Shown: one piece after another, positions 61,275 to 64,000 of the stretch
Numbering within the stretch: position 1 is the first letter of the stretch
Layout: each line of letters begins with the position of its first letter
Source: Salipiger sp. CCB-MM3
GTDB taxonomy: Bacteria; Pseudomonadota; Alphaproteobacteria; Rhodobacterales; Rhodobacteraceae
DNA length: 64,000 bases
Direction: 5' to 3'
NCBI RefSeq assembly: GCF_001687105.1
Contig: NZ_CP014598.1
Location: 186,001 to 250,000, forward strand
Translations under genes and position numbers: made by a program
Notes under the pieces: generated by a model
What the model saw: the letters and a program-made list of their open reading frames with translations, nothing else
Database searches by the model: none
Told to the model about the DNA's origin: nothing

Positions 61275-62725
61275 GGCTGACCTCCCTGACCCAAGTGCCC
61301 GAGGCGCTGCGTCCGGGCTATGATCCGCAGGCGCATGGGGTGGGCATCGTCCACCTCGGCCTCGGTGCCTTTCACAAGGCGCATCAGGCGGCGCTGACCG
61401 ATCTGGCGATGACCGCAGAGGGTGGCGACTGGCGCATCCTTGGCGTGTCGCTGCGCTCGCCCAAGGCGTCGGACGAGTTGCACCCGCAGAACGGGCTCTA
61501 CACGCTGATCGTCAAAGGCGCCGAGGGCACCTCGGCGCAGGTCATCGGCTCTGTTGCCGACGCGATCTGCTCAGCGGGCATCCCCGAGCCCGCGCTTGCC
61601 GCCATGGCCGCTGAAGGCACCAAGATCGTGTCTCTGACGGTGACGGAAAAGGCCTATGGCCTCGACCGGGCTGCGCAGGGCTGTGACGTGGCGCATCCCG
61701 CCGTCGCCGCCGATCTGGCAAGCCCGCAAGCGCCGCAGGGCGTGCTCGGCCTGCTGACCGAGGCGCTGCGTCGCCGTCGCGATGCGGGCCTCGCGCCTTT
61801 CACCGTGCTTTGCTGCGATAACCTGCCCGAGAACGGCGTGCTGCTGCGCGGCGCGGTGGTGGATTTCGCCCGCCGCATCGACCCGGATCTGTCGGAATGG
61901 ATCGCGCTCAACGTCACTTTCCCCTCGACCATGGTCGACCGGATCACCCCCGCCGCCACAGCCTCGACGCTGGCCGAGGCGGCCGAGCTCACCGGCTGCG
62001 AAGACCTTGCCGCGATCGAGACCGAGAGCTTCTGCCAGTGGGTCATCGAGGACAATTTCCCGCAGGGCCGTCCGGCTTGGGAAGCTGCAGGCGCGATCTT
62101 CACCGATGATGTCGCCGCTTTCGAGGCGATGAAGCTGCGGATGCTGAACGGCAGCCACTCGATGCTGGCCTACGCCGGATTCCACGCGGGCTGCACCTAT
62201 GTGCGCGACGTGATGGCCAACCCGCCGCTCGCCAAGCTGGTGCGCCGCCATCTCGCCACTGCTGCCGCGACCTTGCCGCCGATCCCCGGCATCGACACGG
62301 GCGCCTATGCCGACGCGCTGGCGCGCCGCTTCGAGAACCCGGCCATCGCGCATGAGACCTTCCAGATCGCCATGGACGGGTCGGAGAAGATGCCGCAGCG
62401 CATCTTCTCGGCGGTGGCCGATGCGCGCGCCAAGGGCGTGGACTGCCGCGCCTTCACCTTCGCGACGGCGGCTTGGCTACGCCATGTGAGCGGTGCGACG
62501 CATGATTGCGACGCTTACGAGCTGCGCGATCCGCGGGCGTCGGAGTTGCAGGCCATGGCTGTCGGCAAGGACGCCGAAGAGATCATCGCGGCCCTGCGCG
62601 GCGCGGCTTTCGTGCCGCCCATCGTCTCGGCGGACGATGGCTATTGGGTCGAAGTCACCGGCCTGCTGGCCGAGATGCTGTTTGAGCCGATGCAGGATGT
62701 GATCGCCCGCGAAGCGGCGGTCTGA
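61271..62725 (+). CDS. uxuB: Fructuronate reductase / mannitol dehydrogenase family
   Basis: A 484-residue long-chain dehydrogenase with the N-terminal IVHLGLGAFHKAHQAAL dinucleotide fold, the polyol-dehydrogenase motif TVLCCDNLPENGVLL and K-based active site MLNGSHSMLAYAG (K in EAMKLRMLNGSH). In this setting it reduces D-fructuronate to D-mannonate with NADH. The family also includes mannitol and arabinitol dehydrogenases, but the uxuA overlap strongly supports UxuB. It is the last gene of the plus-strand pair. Confidence 0.93.
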   Translation: MRLTSLTQVPEALRPGYDPQAHGVGIVHLGLGAFHKAHQAALTDLAMTAEGGDWRILGVSLRSPKASDELHPQNGLYTLIVKGAEGTSAQVIGSVADAICSAGIPEPALAAMAAEGTKIVSLTVTEKAYGLDRAAQGCDVAHPAVAADLASPQAPQGVLGLLTEALRRRRDAGLAPFTVLCCDNLPENGVLLRGAVVDFARRIDPDLSEWIALNVTFPSTMVDRITPAATASTLAEAAELTGCEDLAAIETESFCQWVIEDNFPQGRPAWEAAGAIFTDDVAAFEAMKLRMLNGSHSMLAYAGFHAGCTYVRDVMANPPLAKLVRRHLATAAATLPPIPGIDTGAYADALARRFENPAIAHETFQIAMDGSEKMPQRIFSAVADARAKGVDCRAFTFATAAWLRHVSGATHDCDAYELRDPRASELQAMAVGKDAEEIIAALRGAAFVPPIVSADDGYWVEVTGLLAEMLFEPMQDVIAREAAV

Positions 62726-62780
62726 AAGTTTCTGCCGCGCGGCATCCCTTGGATTGGGGGCCGCGCGGTGGCCATTGGTA

Positions 62781-62820
62781 TATAATCATCGCCCAAACTC
62801 CGCTCATTGGCGGTGTTTGC
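62781..62820 (+). promoter_or_regulatory. Candidate promoter and leader hairpin before the acetyltransferase gene
   Basis: A perfect TATAAT (62781-62786) stands 103 bp before the ATG at 62889, but no good -35 is seen at 16-18 bp. Just downstream CAAACTCCGC and GCGGTGTTTG pair in 9 of 10 positions with a 6-nt loop (about 62794-62819) and could fold in the leader. Confidence 0.4.
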
Positions 62821-62888
62821 GCAAACGGTATGTCCAGAATTACTGTCCCGTTACGAATGACCCTGTATGATCGGCGTGGGAGGACACC

Positions 62889-63506
62889 ATGCCATATACC
62901 GACATTGATCGCGGGTACCGGACCCATTTCACGCCGCGTCGCAAGAGCGCGGAGCAGGCCGAAATTTCCCGCCTTGAGAACGAGTTGCGTGCATTTGTTG
63001 CCATCGCTCTGCAGCACGGGCTGCGCGATTATTGCGAGATTCGCCATCCCGAGCTGACCCATGAACTGGACGCGGGCCTGCAGCGCGCGCGTCAACAGGC
63101 CGAATCAAAGTATGAGCGGGTGATGGCCCGCCTTGCCAAAGTGCCGGGGCTGATCGCGTGCGTCGGCGATACCGGCGAGCGGACCTATTACCGCAACAGC
63201 CACGAAAACGTCGCCTATATCGAGCATTCGCTGTGGAACAAACGGTTCATCCTCAGCGGCATCTGGGTGGCGCCAACCTATCGCGGTCAGGGCATCGCGC
63301 ATCGCATCCTGCGTCAGCTGGTGGATGCGGCGGATGACGCCGAGCTGGGAATAGAGCTGCACCATGAGCCGTTTGGCGAAGAGGGGCTCGACAAGCCCGC
63401 GCTCGAAGCCTTCTACAACCGCCACGGCTTTCAGCATCACGAGCTGACACCGGGCGCGATGTTCCGCATTCCCCGAACTCCGCTTGATCACCACGACAGA
63501 TCCTAG
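62889..63506 (+). CDS. GNAT-like acetyltransferase with helical N-terminal extension
   Basis: A 205-residue protein. The C-terminal two thirds are GNAT-like: ILSGIWVAPTYRGQGIAHRILRQLVDAA holds the acetyl-CoA loop near residue 120, and ALEAFYNRHGFQHHEL is the final motif. The first 75 residues are helical and charged, perhaps for partner binding. The ATG at 62889 follows GGGAGG. Substrate unknown. Autoinducer synthases share this superfold, but the LuxI residues are not evident. Confidence 0.75.
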   Translation: MPYTDIDRGYRTHFTPRRKSAEQAEISRLENELRAFVAIALQHGLRDYCEIRHPELTHELDAGLQRARQQAESKYERVMARLAKVPGLIACVGDTGERTYYRNSHENVAYIEHSLWNKRFILSGIWVAPTYRGQGIAHRILRQLVDAADDAELGIELHHEPFGEEGLDKPALEAFYNRHGFQHHELTPGAMFRIPRTPLDHHDRS

Positions 63507-63522
63507 CTTCACTGAAGGTTGA

Positions 63523-63542
63523 GCCCGCCGCTTCAGGCGGGC
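63523..63542 (+). terminator. Weak hairpin after the acetyltransferase gene
   Basis: Arms GCCCGCC (63523-63529) and GGCGGGC (63536-63542) with a 6-nt loop lie 16 nt past the stop. There is no T run, so termination strength is doubtful. Confidence 0.4.
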
Positions 63543-63566
63543 GCAGCCAATGGAGGTGCGGCACGG

Positions 63567-64000
63567 ATGACGCTCGAGCTGGCCATGGTGCTCGGCCTGC
63601 TGGTGCTGGCGCTCGTGCTTTTCGCACGGGGCAGGCCGCGCATGGACGCGGTGGCGCTTTTGGTGATGGTCGCATTGCCCTTCACCGGCGTGCTCAGCAT
63701 GTCCGAGGCGCTGTCGGGGTTTTCCGATTCCAGCGTGGTGCTCATCGCCGCGCTCTTCGTCATCGGCGAGGGATTGGTGCGCACCGGCGTGGCGCAATGG
63801 ATGGGGGACCAGATCACCACCCGCGCGGGCGGGCGCGAGGGGCTGTTGCTGGTGCTTCTGATGCTCGCCGCGGCGCTGCTGTCGGCCTTCATGAGCTCCA
63901 CCGGCGTCGTCGCCATTTTCGTGCCCATCGTGCTGGGCATCGCCCGCCGCGCCGGGATCGGACCGGGGCGGCTGATGATGCCGCTGTCGATGGCGGCGCT
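63567..64000 (+). CDS. SLC13-type anion/dicarboxylate permease, N-terminal part
   Basis: The gene runs off the window end; about 144 codons are visible. The N terminus [20 protein letters not shown] begins a membrane helix, followed by [20 protein letters not shown] and [21 protein letters not shown]. The helix pair with [21 protein letters not shown] matches the SLC13/DASS-ArsB family. Members usually carry TrkA-C domains in the middle, beyond this window. GGAGG lies about 10 nt before the ATG. Substrate (sulfate, dicarboxylate or other) cannot be decided. Confidence 0.8.
   Translation, partial: MTLELAMVLGLLVLALVLFARGRPRMDAVALLVMVALPFTGVLSMSEALSGFSDSSVVLIAALFVIGEGLVRTGVAQWMGDQITTRAGGREGLLLVLLMLAAALLSAFMSSTGVVAIFVPIVLGIARRAGIGPGRLMMPLSMAA

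Noticed and set aside
62889..63506. LuxI-type autoinducer synthase
   Set aside because: The GNAT fold is shared, but the conserved N-terminal Arg/Phe/Trp pattern of LuxI is not seen and no LuxR gene is adjacent.

Overview
The window is high-GC, densely coding DNA from an alphaproteobacterium of the Rhodobacteraceae (roseobacter/Salipiger-like). The signs are a monomeric NADP isocitrate dehydrogenase, the TRAP-linked hexuronate cluster, the formate-dehydrogenase operon with DUF3305/DUF3306, an exosortase-E/VPEID-CTERM pair, and a perfect CtrA-type box. I found no rRNA, tRNA, CRISPR array or insertion sequence. Genus and replicon cannot be fixed from the sequence alone.

Layout. 0-4 kb: the tail of flhB, icd, a 0.7-kb non-coding stretch, and a vapBC-like toxin-antitoxin pair with its own operator. 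4.2-9.8 kb: a five-gene terminal-oxidase operon (subunit II with a fused cytochrome c, a subunit I+III fusion, a small membrane protein, a CtaG-like protein and a three-haem cytochrome c). 9.8-16.3 kb, minus strand: a compact six-gene operon (ABC ATPase, binding protein, double permease, metallo-beta-lactamase-fold protein, dual-specificity-type phosphatase, LacI regulator). 16.4-20.2 kb: hiuH, a GAPDH-family gene, and the divergent pobR/pobA pair.

20.4-53.9 kb is essentially one formate-oxidation island. It contains a tungstate importer (tupBCA) with a HTH/binding-protein-like regulator; a Tat-exported periplasmic formate dehydrogenase (alpha, 4Fe-4S beta, cytochrome b gamma) with a WD40-cytochrome c fusion, two very small proteins, a TorD-type chaperone and DUF3305/DUF3306; and a divergent set (polyferredoxin, DUF6494, Mrp P-loop ATPase, DUF4444 ligase-like protein, DUF6505, histidine kinase). 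An NtrC-like response regulator lacking the GAFTGA loop sits at the left edge. A cytosolic NAD-linked formate dehydrogenase (fused FdsG-FdsB, FdsA), TusA, and fdhD-mobA-mobB-moeA for cofactor sulfuration and Mo/W-bis-MGD synthesis complete it. The inferred logic is tungstate/molybdate uptake, cofactor building and sulfuration, then two enzymes feeding formate electrons to quinone and to NAD+. The exosortase pair at 46.9-48.9 kb interrupts this island and looks compositionally different.

54-64 kb: two small genes, a sugar dehydrogenase, a dctPQM TRAP transporter, a GntR regulator and divergent uxuAB (hexuronate catabolism), then an acetyltransferase and the start of an SLC13-type permease.

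The most notable unexplained items are: a 160-nt dispersed palindromic repeat in two copies whose 18-bp arms show compensatory changes; the uncharacterised polyferredoxin-DUF6494-Mrp-DUF4444-DUF6505 module; a 43-codon membrane peptide in the formate dehydrogenase operon; the GAFTGA-less response regulator; and the CtrA-boxed exosortase/substrate pair.
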